Source: Mycobacterium attenuatum
GTDB taxonomy: Bacteria; Actinomycetota; Actinomycetes; Mycobacteriales; Mycobacteriaceae
Assembly (NCBI RefSeq): GCF_900566085.1
Contig: NZ_UPHT01000150.1
Span: forward strand, 52,217 to 116,216
Direction: 5' to 3'
DNA: 64,000 bases
This document shows positions 36,016-45,070 of this stretch, piece after piece (within the stretch, counting starts at the first letter, position 1; each line of letters starts with the position of its first letter). A model generated the notes under the pieces. It worked only from the letters and a program-made list of their open reading frames with translations. It was not told the origin of the DNA and ran no database searches. A program made the translations under genes and the position numbers.

Positions 36016-37104
36016 TCAGACCCCTAATCCCAGGATTCGCGAAGCGATGATGTTCTTCTGTATCTGCGAGGTGCCGCCCATCACGCTTTGCGCGCGGCTG
36101 TACAAGTAGGCGTTGAGCAGGTCCGGGTCGCCGGTTCCGCCAACGGCCAATGCTGCGTGTCCGACGGATTGCTCCACCCACGTCATCAGCAGCTTGTCCA
36201 GCGAACCTTCCGGTCCGTGCGACACCCCGTCGAGCTGTTCGGAGAGCCGGCGGCGCACGTGATGGGTCAGCATCTCCGCCTGGACCGCCGCCCAGGCGAG
36301 CTCTTCGGATGGCGGATCCTCACTGCGCGCCAACAGCTCTCGCACCAGCTTGCCGTAGCGGGCCGCATAGCCCAGCGTGGCCGGTTCGCGCTCGTGGCCC
36401 ACCACGGTCATGGCCACCGCCCAGCCGTCACCGGGAGCGCCCACCATGCGATCTGCCGGGACGGTTATGCTGTCGAAGAACACCTGGCCGAATTCATTGC
36501 TGACGCCGTTCATCATCCGCAGCGGACGTTGTTGCACGTTCGGCTGTTTCATCTCGACGATGAACGCAGACAGGCCGCGATGCCGAGTGGCTTCCGGGTC
36601 GGTACGGGCCAGCAGCAGACACCAGTCGGCCACGTCGGAGTAGCTGGTCCAGATCTTGTGTCCGCGCAGCACATAATGGTCACCCTCGCGGGTGGCGGTG
36701 GTGGTCAGTCCTGCCAGATCAGAGCCCGCACCAGGCTCGCTGAAGCCCTGACACCAGCGCTGGCTGCCGTCGATGATGCCGGGCAGGAAGCGTCGCCGCA
36801 GTGCGTCACTGCCGTGGCGTCCGATACCGAAGACCAGGTAACCGACGCTGGGGCGCGGCGGTGCGCCGGCACGCGCCAGCTCTTCGTCGACGATGACGTC
36901 GTAGACCGGCGCCAGCTCCTGGCCGCCGTATTCGCGCGGCCACGACAATCCGAAGAATCCTGCCCGATACAGCGCCCGATGCCAATCGGCCTGACGCTTC
37001 CAGTATTCGTCGCCGGTAGCGCGGAACTCCTCGGCGTGCAGGGCAAGCCAACTACGCAGGCGCTCGCGGAAGGCGGCCTCCTGCGGCGAATCACGAAAGT
37101 CCAC
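36016..37104 (-). CDS. Acyl-CoA dehydrogenase, FadE subunit
   Basis: 362 residues from GTG 37104. ACAD blocks: GFSEPGAGSDLAGL, DHYVLRGHKIWTSYSDVADWCLLLART, and the C-terminal QSVMGGTSQIQKNIIASRILGLG. It overlaps the next FadE gene (37091-37996) by 14 bp. Such adjacent, unequal FadE pairs form heterotetramers in mycobacteria, as in cholesterol side-chain oxidation. It would introduce an alpha-beta double bond with FAD. Confidence 0.92.
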   Translation of the reverse strand: MDFRDSPQEAAFRERLRSWLALHAEEFRATGDEYWKRQADWHRALYRAGFFGLSWPREYGGQELAPVYDVIVDEELARAGAPPRPSVGYLVFGIGRHGSDALRRRFLPGIIDGSQRWCQGFSEPGAGSDLAGLTTTATREGDHYVLRGHKIWTSYSDVADWCLLLARTDPEATRHRGLSAFIVEMKQPNVQQRPLRMMNGVSNEFGQVFFDSITVPADRMVGAPGDGWAVAMTVVGHEREPATLGYAARYGKLVRELLARSEDPPSEELAWAAVQAEMLTHHVRRRLSEQLDGVSHGPEGSLDKLLMTWVEQSVGHAALAVGGTGDPDLLNAYLYSRAQSVMGGTSQIQKNIIASRILGLGV

Positions 37105-37996
37105 GACCGACCTCCTTCAGGCGCACCGGCCACAGCTCCGTCGACGTCAAGGCCCGGCGCAGATATACGTGCGCCAGACAATCCCAGGTATTACCGATGC
37201 CGCCGTGCACCTGCACAGCGGTCTCACAGACGGTTCGGGAGGCACGCGCGCAGTACACCTTCGCGACGCGGGCCGCGCGTGCGGCTGCGGCCGGTTCGAG
37301 TTCGTCCACCGCCCACGCGGCATGCCGCAGGATGCTGATCGAACCTTCGATCAGTGCCAGCCCTTCGGCCAACAGGTGGGCGACGGACTGATACGAACCG
37401 ATCGTCTTTCCGTACTGGGTACGTATTTTCGCGTAGTCACAAGCCAGCGCGTGCGCCCCCCGGGCAGCACCGACCAGGTCCGCCGCGGTAGCCACCACCG
37501 CCAGCGCTTGCCAGCGTGCGGCCGCGCCGGCGGATATCTCACCGACAGGCGCCGGTGACCCGGTTATCCCCGCCGTCGCCCGGGTCAAGTCCGCACCGCC
37601 GCGGCCCGAATCCAGTTCGGCCGCATACACTGTGGTGCCCGAAAGTAGCAGTGCGCGTCGATAGCCGCGAGCATCGAATGCCAGCCGGTCGACGGCGATG
37701 GTGGCGTCGCTCCGCCCGGCATCCAGGTGGCGTGCCAGGTCGTCGGCGAGGAGCGGCCCGAGAAGCGGGGCATCGACCAGTCGGCGCCCGAATTCCGCTG
37801 CAACAATGGATACTTCGACCCCCGAAGCGCCATCGGAGCGCAGCGATCGCCAGCCCGTCATGACAATGTGGCGGTCCAGCCGGGCAATTCGGCTCTCGTC
37901 GGCCAGCTCCGAAACCGAGCCAGGCCCCAAGTCGTCGGCGAATTTCGCTGCGGTGTCCCGCAATTGTCGTTGTTCAGCTGTCAGACGGACATCCAT
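37091..37996 (-). CDS. Acyl-CoA dehydrogenase, small FadE partner
   Basis: 301 residues, shorter than a full ACAD (~380). N-terminus MDVRLTAEQRQLRDTAAKF and C-terminal VQVHGGIGNTWDCLAHVYLRR are recognisable, while the middle domain is poorly conserved. This fits the non-catalytic or complementary half of a heteromeric FadE. It overlaps both neighbours (14 bp with FadE, 23 bp with the CoA ligase), so one transcript is likely. Confidence 0.9.
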   Translation of the reverse strand: MDVRLTAEQRQLRDTAAKFADDLGPGSVSELADESRIARLDRHIVMTGWRSLRSDGASGVEVSIVAAEFGRRLVDAPLLGPLLADDLARHLDAGRSDATIAVDRLAFDARGYRRALLLSGTTVYAAELDSGRGGADLTRATAGITGSPAPVGEISAGAAARWQALAVVATAADLVGAARGAHALACDYAKIRTQYGKTIGSYQSVAHLLAEGLALIEGSISILRHAAWAVDELEPAAAARAARVAKVYCARASRTVCETAVQVHGGIGNTWDCLAHVYLRRALTSTELWPVRLKEVGRGLS

Positions 37997-39386
37997 GGAG
38001 ATCCTTGAGCACTCGGCGCAACACCTTGCCCGAGGGCAGGCGCGGAATTTCGGGCACGAACACGACCCGACTCAGCCGTTTGTAGGGGGCCAGCCGGGCC
38101 GCCACCTGCGCGGTGAGCTCGGCAGCCACCCCGGTGTCGCCGGGTACGTGCGTGGCGACGGCGGCGACAACCGCTTCGCCGTTGGCGCCGTCGGGAACAC
38201 CGAACACCGCGCAGTCTTTGACCGCCAGATGGCTGTGCAGCACGGCCTCGACTTCGGCCGGCGCAACCTGGAATCCGCGCACTTTGATCATCTCCTTGAG
38301 CCGGTCGGTAATGCGCAGCCAACCCTCCCCGTCAAGCCAACCGACGTCTCCGGTCCGATACCAGCCGTCGCAGCACACCTCGGCGTTGGCCGCGGCCGGC
38401 AGATAGCCGGCCATCAAAGACGCCGACCGCGCCTGGATTTCGCCGACTTGCCCCGGGCCGGCCACGTGGCCGGTTTCCGCTGACACGATCCGCACGTCCA
38501 CGCCGGCCACCGGTTGCCCCACCGAGTCCAGACGGGGCTGCTCGGGCGGATTGCAGGCAATCACCGGCAATTCGGTGGTGCCATAGGCGGGAACCCATCG
38601 GACGCCGGTGCGCCGGGTCACGGTTTCGGCGATGCTCACGGTGACCGGCGTGGCGCCCCACATGATGAACCGCAGCGAGGACAGATCGTAGGACGCTAGT
38701 TTCGGGTGTGACGCCATGGCCTGGGCGATGGGCGCAACTGCCATTTCGATGGTGATGCGGTCGGTTTCGATGGTCTGCAGCATCCGATCCACGTCGAACC
38801 GCGGATGCAGGCGCACCAACGCGCCTGTCCGCAGCGCGGTCAGGATGTTGAGCAGGCCGAGGATGTGCGACGGCGGCGTGGCGACCTGGATGCGGTCGCG
38901 CTCGGTGAGCCGCAGCGCCTCGCGCCAGTGGCGAACGGCGGCATCCAGCGATGCGTGGGTGTGCCGCACGGCTTTTGGCAGGCCCGTGGTGCCCGAGCTG
39001 AACACCAGCACCGCGTCTTCCCGGGGCTGCGGGGAAGCCGACAACGGCTCTGCGGACACGGCCGGCTCGTCCAGCTGCAGCATCGGCATCAGGCCGGCGA
39101 GCGCCGGGTGGTCGCCGACGGCGTGGGCCGGTTCGGTCAGGCCCAGGGCATGGTCGACCTCGTCGCGTTTCCAGGCCGGGCTGATCAGCACCGCCGCCGC
39201 CCCCAGCCGCCAGATCGCCTGCAACGCGGCGACGAACTCCGGCCGGTTGGAAGCCATCACCGCGACCCGCTCACCGGCGCGGACGCCATGGTGGTGCAGG
39301 CTCGCAGCCAGGCCGTCGGTCAGCGCGTCAAGCGCGCGCCGGCTCAAGCGCCGATCCTCGACCACGAGCGCGGCCGGCTCGGTCAC
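37974..39386 (-). CDS. Fatty-acid/aromatic acid-CoA ligase
   Basis: 470 residues from GTG 39386, with GGAAGGA upstream. P-loop VFSSGTTGLPKAVRHTH, A5-type YGTTE, A7 GWYRTGDVGWLDGEGWL, and C-terminal catalytic Lys in LPSGKVLRRVL. It is somewhat short for FadD. It adenylates an acid and loads CoA. First gene of the minus-strand unit and divergent from a ferredoxin gene, across a dyad that also occurs before the thiolase. Confidence 0.92.
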   Translation of the reverse strand: MTEPAALVVEDRRLSRRALDALTDGLAASLHHHGVRAGERVAVMASNRPEFVAALQAIWRLGAAAVLISPAWKRDEVDHALGLTEPAHAVGDHPALAGLMPMLQLDEPAVSAEPLSASPQPREDAVLVFSSGTTGLPKAVRHTHASLDAAVRHWREALRLTERDRIQVATPPSHILGLLNILTALRTGALVRLHPRFDVDRMLQTIETDRITIEMAVAPIAQAMASHPKLASYDLSSLRFIMWGATPVTVSIAETVTRRTGVRWVPAYGTTELPVIACNPPEQPRLDSVGQPVAGVDVRIVSAETGHVAGPGQVGEIQARSASLMAGYLPAAANAEVCCDGWYRTGDVGWLDGEGWLRITDRLKEMIKVRGFQVAPAEVEAVLHSHLAVKDCAVFGVPDGANGEAVVAAVATHVPGDTGVAAELTAQVAARLAPYKRLSRVVFVPEIPRLPSGKVLRRVLKDLHGCPSDS

Positions 39387-39441
39387 GTCGCGTCCTTCCC
39401 CGGGCAGCCCTGAGAGTCGTGAGAAGATACTATCGCGTCAG

Positions 39442-39456
39442 GAGAATATCATTCTC
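39442..39456. promoter_or_regulatory. GAGAA-N5-TTCTC operator candidate between ligase and ferredoxin
   Basis: Inverted repeat GAGAA-TATCA-TTCTC between the divergent CoA ligase and ferredoxin genes. A further half-site GAGAAGATACTATC lies at 39421. Same architecture as the site at 32491-32505. Confidence 0.6.
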
Positions 39457-39498
39457 TATGGTGAAGAACGCAAGTGCGGGCGGCCTCAGAGGGCGGTG

Positions 39499-39780
39499 AT
39501 GACGGAGCCAGGCATGGTGACAATCCAGCTCGACCGCAAGAAAGTGTCGGTCCCCCTGGTCCCGGGCGAGACCCTTCTGGAAAGCGCGCGCCGGGCGGGC
39601 CTGGACCCGCCCTTCAATTGCGAGGCCGGCAACTGTGGAACGTGCATGGCCAGGCTCATCGAGGGCCGCGCAACCATGCGCACCAACGACGCGCTCGAAG
39701 AAGATGAAGTGGCCGAGGGCTACATTTTGACCTGCCAAGGAGTACCCGACACGGACTCGATCACGGTGCGTTACGAGTAG
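39499..39780 (+). CDS. Plant-type [2Fe-2S] ferredoxin
   Basis: 93 residues from ATG 39499, with AGAGGG upstream. Cluster ligands CEAGNCGTC plus a fourth Cys in ILTCQGVPDTD give the CxxxxCxxC...C pattern. It carries electrons to an oxygenase or P450. It is divergent from the CoA ligase operon and followed 16 bp later by a small alpha-beta barrel gene. No reductase or oxygenase is adjacent. Confidence 0.92.
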   Translation: MTEPGMVTIQLDRKKVSVPLVPGETLLESARRAGLDPPFNCEAGNCGTCMARLIEGRATMRTNDALEEDEVAEGYILTCQGVPDTDSITVRYE

Positions 39781-39796
39781 TCACCAGGAAGGCGCC

Positions 39797-40117
39797 ATGG
39801 CCAAGGGAATCATCTATGTCGAGACTCGCCCCAGCGCAGCCGATCGCGAACGCGAATACAACACCTGGTACGACGAGGTTCACCTACCCGAACTGGTGGC
39901 GCTCGACGGATTCGTCTCGGCGCGGCGCCTGAGGCCGGTGAACGGTGCGGGGCCGTATGTGGCCCTTTACGAGATCGAAGGCGATGACCTGCAGGCGATC
40001 CTGGACAACATGGTTGCCTCGGCCGGCCGATTGCACATGTCCGACGCGCTGCAGTTCGATCCCCCGCCGGTGATGCGGCTGCTCGAGGTGACGAGCGCGT
40101 ACCCACCGACGGCGTGA
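39797..40117 (+). CDS. EthD-like dimeric alpha-beta barrel protein
   Basis: 106 residues. GIIYVETRPSAADREREYNTWYDEVHLPELVALDGFVSARRL is the EthD/DUF4286-type ferredoxin-like fold. Related small proteins assist oxidative degradation systems. Co-transcribed with the ferredoxin (16-bp gap). No catalytic motif can be assigned. Confidence 0.8.
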   Translation: MAKGIIYVETRPSAADREREYNTWYDEVHLPELVALDGFVSARRLRPVNGAGPYVALYEIEGDDLQAILDNMVASAGRLHMSDALQFDPPPVMRLLEVTSAYPPTA

Positions 40118-40157
40118 TCACCTACGGCCTGAACGCTTTTCGCGTGACCGCCGGTAC

Positions 40158-41147
40158 TCAACTTTGACGTGCCGCAACCGAACGGGTGATGCCTCGCGCG
40201 ATGAGGGCACAGGCTGCCGTCGTCGCAGCAACGCATGCCAGGAACGCGAACCAATTGTGTTGCCAGCCCCAGTCATAGCGACCTTGCGCGAACACGGTCA
40301 TCGCCACGATGCCGGCCACCGGGATGAGCGCATATGTCGCCCGGTAGTACCGCCGCAGGATCAGAATCCCTGCGGTCCACAACGGAGTTACCAGCGTCGC
40401 CTGAACATATGGATCGAAGATTTTCCAGGCGGGATATGAGATCGGGCCGACCGATACCTGGTTTCCGCAGTGGCGATACTGGCCGCCGACCGTGCAGACC
40501 CAGTGGCTGGTGGCGTTCAGACAAGCCAGCACGGTGAGCGCGGCCGCGATCACCAATACCACGGCGCCAACCACCATCCGCAGTCCCGGTCGGGCAGTGT
40601 GGCTGCGCAGCGCCCGCGGGGGTTCGTCGAGCACGCAAACCGTGTCCATGACCATATCGGCGATCGTTTGGCGCTTGGCCGTGAACAACGGCAGCAGGTA
40701 GCCGATGCCGAAGGTGATCGCGTCCAGAAAGTGGGCGAAGTAGCGCGCGATCGACGATCCGACGCCAATGGGCGCGCCGGTCCGTTCGCCGAGTACCTTG
40801 AACCTCAGCACCGACTTGCCGACGGTCGAGCCGGTAATCCCTTGGCGGTAGCCCCAATTCCAGACCCAGTACGCCAGCAACGCCAGATTGACGATCAATG
40901 CCACGATGCCCTGGAAACGTGAGCCGCCACCGACCAAGGTGGCGGTCACGCCGCCGACGATCCCGAGCGTCACGCCGATAACGAACCCCAGCATGTAGTC
41001 GATGAGATAGGCGCCAACTCGCCGGATCCACGATGCGTAGGCCGCCATCGGAAAGTCATGCATCGGTTGACCCGGGACCGGTGGATATCCCGCGCGTGCC
41101 CGCGGTGGGTATCCGGAGGGCGGCGGCACAGGCGGCTGTTCAGTCAT
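40158..41147 (-). CDS. RDD-family membrane protein
   Basis: 329 residues from ATG 41147; the frame above it is unsupported. The N-terminal Pro-rich cytoplasmic tail (PPVPPPSGYPPRARAGYPP) is followed by the RDD domain: WIRRVGAYLIDYMLGFVIGV and STVGKSVLRFKVL. Five to six further membrane segments follow. RDD proteins are poorly understood membrane proteins, some linked to transport. It is convergent with the EthD-like gene. Confidence 0.88.
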   Translation of the reverse strand: MTEQPPVPPPSGYPPRARAGYPPVPGQPMHDFPMAAYASWIRRVGAYLIDYMLGFVIGVTLGIVGGVTATLVGGGSRFQGIVALIVNLALLAYWVWNWGYRQGITGSTVGKSVLRFKVLGERTGAPIGVGSSIARYFAHFLDAITFGIGYLLPLFTAKRQTIADMVMDTVCVLDEPPRALRSHTARPGLRMVVGAVVLVIAAALTVLACLNATSHWVCTVGGQYRHCGNQVSVGPISYPAWKIFDPYVQATLVTPLWTAGILILRRYYRATYALIPVAGIVAMTVFAQGRYDWGWQHNWFAFLACVAATTAACALIARGITRSVAARQS

Positions 41148-41449
41148 TTGCCGGGCCTTCCACTGGCGGGTGGATGCAACCCTACCCGAAACGGCCTGTG
41201 CCCTAGTCGAATTCGCTGGAGGCTCGGATTTTCGGCCCAGTTCCACGCAAGTTCTGTCCGGCGCGACGCCCTTGCTGACCGGAAGGCGGGAAGGCGCATT
41301 CGGCTGTTCCGTAAGGCGTTGTGGCCAGTACTTTGTCGCGTTTTGCGATGACACCGGCAAAGCGCACGGGTGGCCAGGCGACCGGCGGGGGCGCAGTGTC
41401 GCTCGAGCTAAGGTGAGTTGCTCTAGGCCCGCCGTTGCACTTCCGGAGG
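41148..41449. other. Intergenic region before the toxin cassettes
   Basis: 302 bp without a supported gene. From 41376 it matches the sequence upstream of the second cassette (from 44115), including GGGGGCGCAGTGTCGCTC, so it includes the duplicated promoter region. Confidence 0.6.
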
Positions 41450-42330
41450 ATGGAGCAGGATCGGTTGCGGATCGATGTCGGTCAGCTAGAAGCTACGACG
41501 GGTCAATGGAGTCGGCGAAGCGTCGAACTTGCCGTCTTAGCACCGCCCCTGCCGGGGCAACCGTTTCAACCCACCGCCGTAGCGGTGGGCGGTGCCCATG
41601 CAGCGGTTGACCTGGCTGCGGCGGCGTTGACCGCCCGCACCCAAGCGACGGCCAGCACGGTGCAGGCCGGTGCTACGGGATATGCCAGCAACGAAGCGAC
41701 CGCTGTGGCCGAGATGTCAGCCGCGCAAGCCAGGTTGGTGTAATCGGTGGCCACCCTTTCCCAAGTCCGGGCCTGGAGCACCCAGCATCTGATCGAGGCG
41801 GCCGGCTACTGGACCAAGACCGCCGATCAGTGGGAAGACGTGTTCTTGCAGATGCGCAACCAATCCCACACCCTGGTGTGGGAAGGCGCCGGCGGCGATG
41901 CGCTGCGGGAGCGAACCGGCGCGGACTTCACAGTCGTGAGCGCCAAAGCCGACCAATTGCGCCAAGCGAGCAAGATTGCCCGTGACGGCGCCGGCACCAT
42001 CGGCGCCGCCCAACGCAGGGTCCTCTTTGCTATCGAGGACACCCATAACTCGGGTTTTGCTGTGGGAGAAGACTTCTCGGTCACCGATACCCGAACCAGC
42101 CGCTCCGCGGCCGAACAGGCGGCTCGTCAAGCCCAAGCCCACGCATTCGCCGCCGACATCCGCCAACGCGTCGCCCAACTGCTCGGGGTCGAACACGACG
42201 TAGCCGGCAAAATCACCGCCGCGACGGCCGGAATCGCGGCCACCACCTTCCCGGAAACACCTCACGACCCCAAACCTCGCATCCAGGCCGTCGACACCCA
42301 CACCTTCAAAGACAGCCCACAACAACCGCA
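41376..42330. repeat. Toxin cassette direct repeat, copy 1
   Basis: Matches 44115-45070. The EspC-like part has diverged moderately, while 41784-42330 (toxin N-terminus) is nearly identical to 44522-45070. The offset changes 2739, 2738, 2740 in step with the frameshifts in copy 2. Confidence 0.88.
41450..41743 (+). CDS. EspC-like type VII secretion substrate, cassette 1
   Basis: 97 residues from ATG 41450 (GGAGG touches the ATG; TTG 41435 and 41465 are other options). LRIDVGQLEATTGQWSRRS and the helical AVGGAHAAVDLAAAALTARTQAT...YASNEATAVAEM fit the EspC-type/DUF2580 family of ESX substrates. Its stop is 3 bp before the GTG of the large toxin gene, the usual layout for a small partner that escorts a toxin. 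The partner role is an inference from that layout. Confidence 0.8.
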   Translation: MEQDRLRIDVGQLEATTGQWSRRSVELAVLAPPLPGQPFQPTAVAVGGAHAAVDLAAAALTARTQATASTVQAGATGYASNEATAVAEMSAAQARLV

Positions 42331-42989
42331 GCCACCGGACGATCCGGCGCGGATGACACCTGAACAAGCACGGGCAGCCTATAACCAACTGAAAGGGGAT
42401 ATCCGCGACCATAATTCGTGGCGACCCCCGCTCGATGACGCCAGCGCGGTCGCCACCTACAACCGAGAAGCAGATGCGCTCAATGCCCGGAAAGGCGCCT
42501 TGGAGGCGCAGCTAGGCAAGACAGAGACCGTGCCCGCCCAAGGAACACGCCTGGTCCCGGATTGGGCACAGCCATGGCAACCGCCACCACACTCACCAAC
42601 ACCGGTCCCGCATGGCCCAGGCACTTGGCAACCGGTCACCGAGTCGATGTCCGACCGCGCCGCCCAATACCAAATGCAGATCACCGGACACCCCATCACC
42701 GAGGGATACATCGTCGACGGGGTGAAATTCGACGGATTCACAGACGGAGCGCTAATTGAAGTTAAAAGCTATTACTCACAGTTCATCGAAAACGGCCACT
42801 GGAAAGCCGTTCTTCACCGGACAACAGAGTCTCGTCAACCAAGCACTGAATCAAGTAAGCGCTGCGCACGGAACTCCGATAGAATGGGTATTCGCGGAAC
42901 CAGAAACTGCCGCTGTAGTGAGACAGATGTTAAACGATGTTCCTGGTCTACAGGGTGCTATTGACTACGTGGTTATACCGCCACCCTAA
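41747..42989 (+). pseudogene. Type VII polymorphic toxin with Tox-REase-5-like nuclease end, frameshifted
   Basis: From GTG 41747. The N-terminal ~190 residues are helical with a W-x-G-type turn (LVWEGAGGDALRER), then a Pro-rich linker, then VKFDGFTDGALIEVKSYY, a PD-(D/E)xK nuclease core of Tox-REase-5 type. Just after GHWK an extra A in AAA (42803-42805) shifts the frame; the family-like end WKPFFTGQQSLVNQALNQV... and PIEWVFAEPETA continues in the next frame to the stop at 42989. Unshifted reading ends at 42964 with unrelated residues. Adjacent to an Imm52-like gene. Either inactive, a sequencing error, or frameshift-regulated. Confidence 0.87.
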
Positions 42990-43004
42990 GCAAAGGATCG
43001 GTAA

Positions 43005-43952
43005 ATGACGAAATCGAATGTGAGTGTCAGATGGGGAGCCCGTGTCGAGTCGGTCGACCAAGCCGCAGGCCGGGTTGCGAAACTGTTGCCGGCGCTCGCT
43101 GCGCTCGACTCAGCCCTGTCGAGCTGGCGCGATCTTGGCCGGTCCAAAAGGGAGGCAACCGCCAAACCCTTGGTCACCACCAACCACGCCGACTTGGTGC
43201 AGCGATTACAGGACGGACGACACCGCACCGACGTTGGCCGACAAATCATGGAAGATATGGGCTACTCGGTCTACTGGTGGAACGGCGCCGAGGACAGCCA
43301 GGCGGCGGCTAACTTGAATATCCATATCGGTTCTAGTGCACTGGGAAACCATGTGGTGCTCAAGCTGCCCGAACCCGATGCGGTCCCGAGCCTCTACACC
43401 CGGGGCATCGCGCATAAACTTCTACATATTCTCGTGGATATTTTTGACCCCGATTCGGTGCTTTGGTCTAATGAGGAACTTCTCGCCAAGCAAACAGAGC
43501 CGGATCACCCAACCGAGGATGGCCGCGGATATGTACTCGGGAAATTGGTCGGACACCCGGCGGGGTGGGCTAATTTCCTCAGCGATTCCGATTCGGTAAA
43601 GTTCGACATGGCCTTGTTGCCAGCTGGCGCAACGGTTGAACGCCTCGGCACCGGAACGTTGGTGCTGCTCGGGCAAGACCCAGCTGACCCGCCGCTTCGT
43701 GATGTCCTTCAGGTGCGCAGGGCAATGGGCTACGAGGTGCCCACCCAGCGGACAGAATCATCCGAAGACGTGGACGCCGCCTCGGCCGGCCCGACGGCAA
43801 CCCCTACCGCACCGGGAGCATCTGTGAACCCGACGGACAGAGGGCAATCCGACCCTCGACCCGGCATCGAAACACGCGGTGTTGGATACCCGGAAAGCAA
43901 CACGGATGCTCAGCACGGCGACGCTCCGCGCGGCACCACCGCCCACGACTAA
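43005..43952 (+). CDS. Imm52-like immunity protein
   Basis: 315 residues, 15 bp after the toxin end. It contains the Imm52-like YSVYWWNGAED and the repeated pattern of aromatic and glycine residues (GNHVVLKLPEPD, DPDSVLWSNEELL, GRGYVLGKLVGHPAGW). Imm52 is known as the partner of Tox-REase-5 toxins. The last ~70 residues (AASAGPTATPTAPGAS...) are disordered and Pro/Thr/Ser-rich, which is longer than I would expect. It should neutralise the nuclease in the cytoplasm. Confidence 0.78.
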   Translation: MTKSNVSVRWGARVESVDQAAGRVAKLLPALAALDSALSSWRDLGRSKREATAKPLVTTNHADLVQRLQDGRHRTDVGRQIMEDMGYSVYWWNGAEDSQAAANLNIHIGSSALGNHVVLKLPEPDAVPSLYTRGIAHKLLHILVDIFDPDSVLWSNEELLAKQTEPDHPTEDGRGYVLGKLVGHPAGWANFLSDSDSVKFDMALLPAGATVERLGTGTLVLLGQDPADPPLRDVLQVRRAMGYEVPTQRTESSEDVDAASAGPTATPTAPGASVNPTDRGQSDPRPGIETRGVGYPESNTDAQHGDAPRGTTAHD

Positions 43953-44114
43953 TACTTGGCTGAATCATGGTCAACTGCACATCTGGGATCAGGCCGTTCG
44001 CCTCCGGGGTACCCATGCAATACGACGCTGACGTCAACCCGCGTGACAAAGCCGCGGCATCAGCGCCGCTGCTGCACCGCATGCGAAGCTGAGATGTCTA
44101 CGACAACGACGGCA

Positions 44115-45070
44115 AGGCGACCGGCGGGGGCGCAGTGTCGCTCGACCTAAGGTGAATTGCTCTAGGCCCGCCGTTGCACTTCCGGAGGATGGAGCAGGAT
44201 CGGTTGCGGATCGATGTCCCACAGCTAGAAGGCGTGGCCAGTCAATGGGGTCAGCGAAGCTTGGAACTTGCCGTCCTAGCACCGCCTTCACTAGGGCAAC
44301 CGTTTCAACGCACCACCGCGGCGGTGTGCTGTGCCTACGCAGCAGTTGAGCTTGCCGCCGCGGCGTTGTTGGCCCGGACACAGGCGACGACTGGCACGGT
44401 GCAGACCGGTGCTGCAGGTATGTCGGCAACGAAGCGACGGCTGCGGCCGAGATGTCAGCCGTGCAAGCCAGGTTGGTGTAATCGGTGGCGACCCTTTCCC
44501 AAGTCCGGGCATGGAGCACCGAGCATCTGATCGAGGCGGCCGGCTACTGGACCAAGACCGCCGATCAGTGGGAAGACGTGTTCTTGCAGATGCGCAACCA
44601 ATCCCACACCCTGGTGTGGGAAGGCGCCGGCGGCGATGCGCTGCGGGAGCGAACCGGCGCGGACTTCACAGTCGTGAGCGCCAAAGCCGACCAATTGCGC
44701 CAAGCGAGCAAGATTGCCCGTGACGGCGCCGGCACCATCGGCGCCGCCCAACGCAGGGTCCTCTTTGCTATCGAGGACACCCATAACTCGGGTTTTGCTG
44801 TGGGAGAAGACTTCTCGGTCACCGATACCCGAACCAGCCGCTCCGCGGCCGAACAGGCGGCTCGTCAAGCCCAAGCCCACGCATTCGCCGCCGACATCCG
44901 CCAACGCGTCGCCCAACTGCTCGGGGTCGAACACGACGTAGCCGGCAAAATCACCGCCGCGACGGCCGGAATCGCGCGGCCACCACCTTCCCGGAAACAC
45001 CTCACGACCCCAAACCTCGCATCCAGGCCGTCGACAACCACACCTTCAAAGACAGCCCACAACAACCGCA
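44115..45070. repeat. Toxin cassette direct repeat, copy 2
   Basis: Partner of 41376-42330. It begins at AGGCGACCGGCGGGGGCGCA and ends where the two toxins get different C-terminal domains. Confidence 0.88.
44189..44481 (+). pseudogene. EspC-like gene of cassette 2, frameshifted near its end
   Basis: Same family as 41450-41743: LRIDVPQLEGVASQWGQRSLELAVLAPP...LARTQATTGTVQTGAAG. One base is missing near 44419, so the original reading (YVGNEATAAAEMSAVQARLV) continues in another frame to TAA at 44479. As it stands the frame runs on through the start of the next gene to 44530. The last ~20 residues are replaced, including the region that may carry the export signal. Confidence 0.85.

Noticed and set aside
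43956..44150. Small ORF between the toxin cassettes
   Set aside because: No ribosome site, no homology, and it runs into the duplicated promoter of cassette 2.
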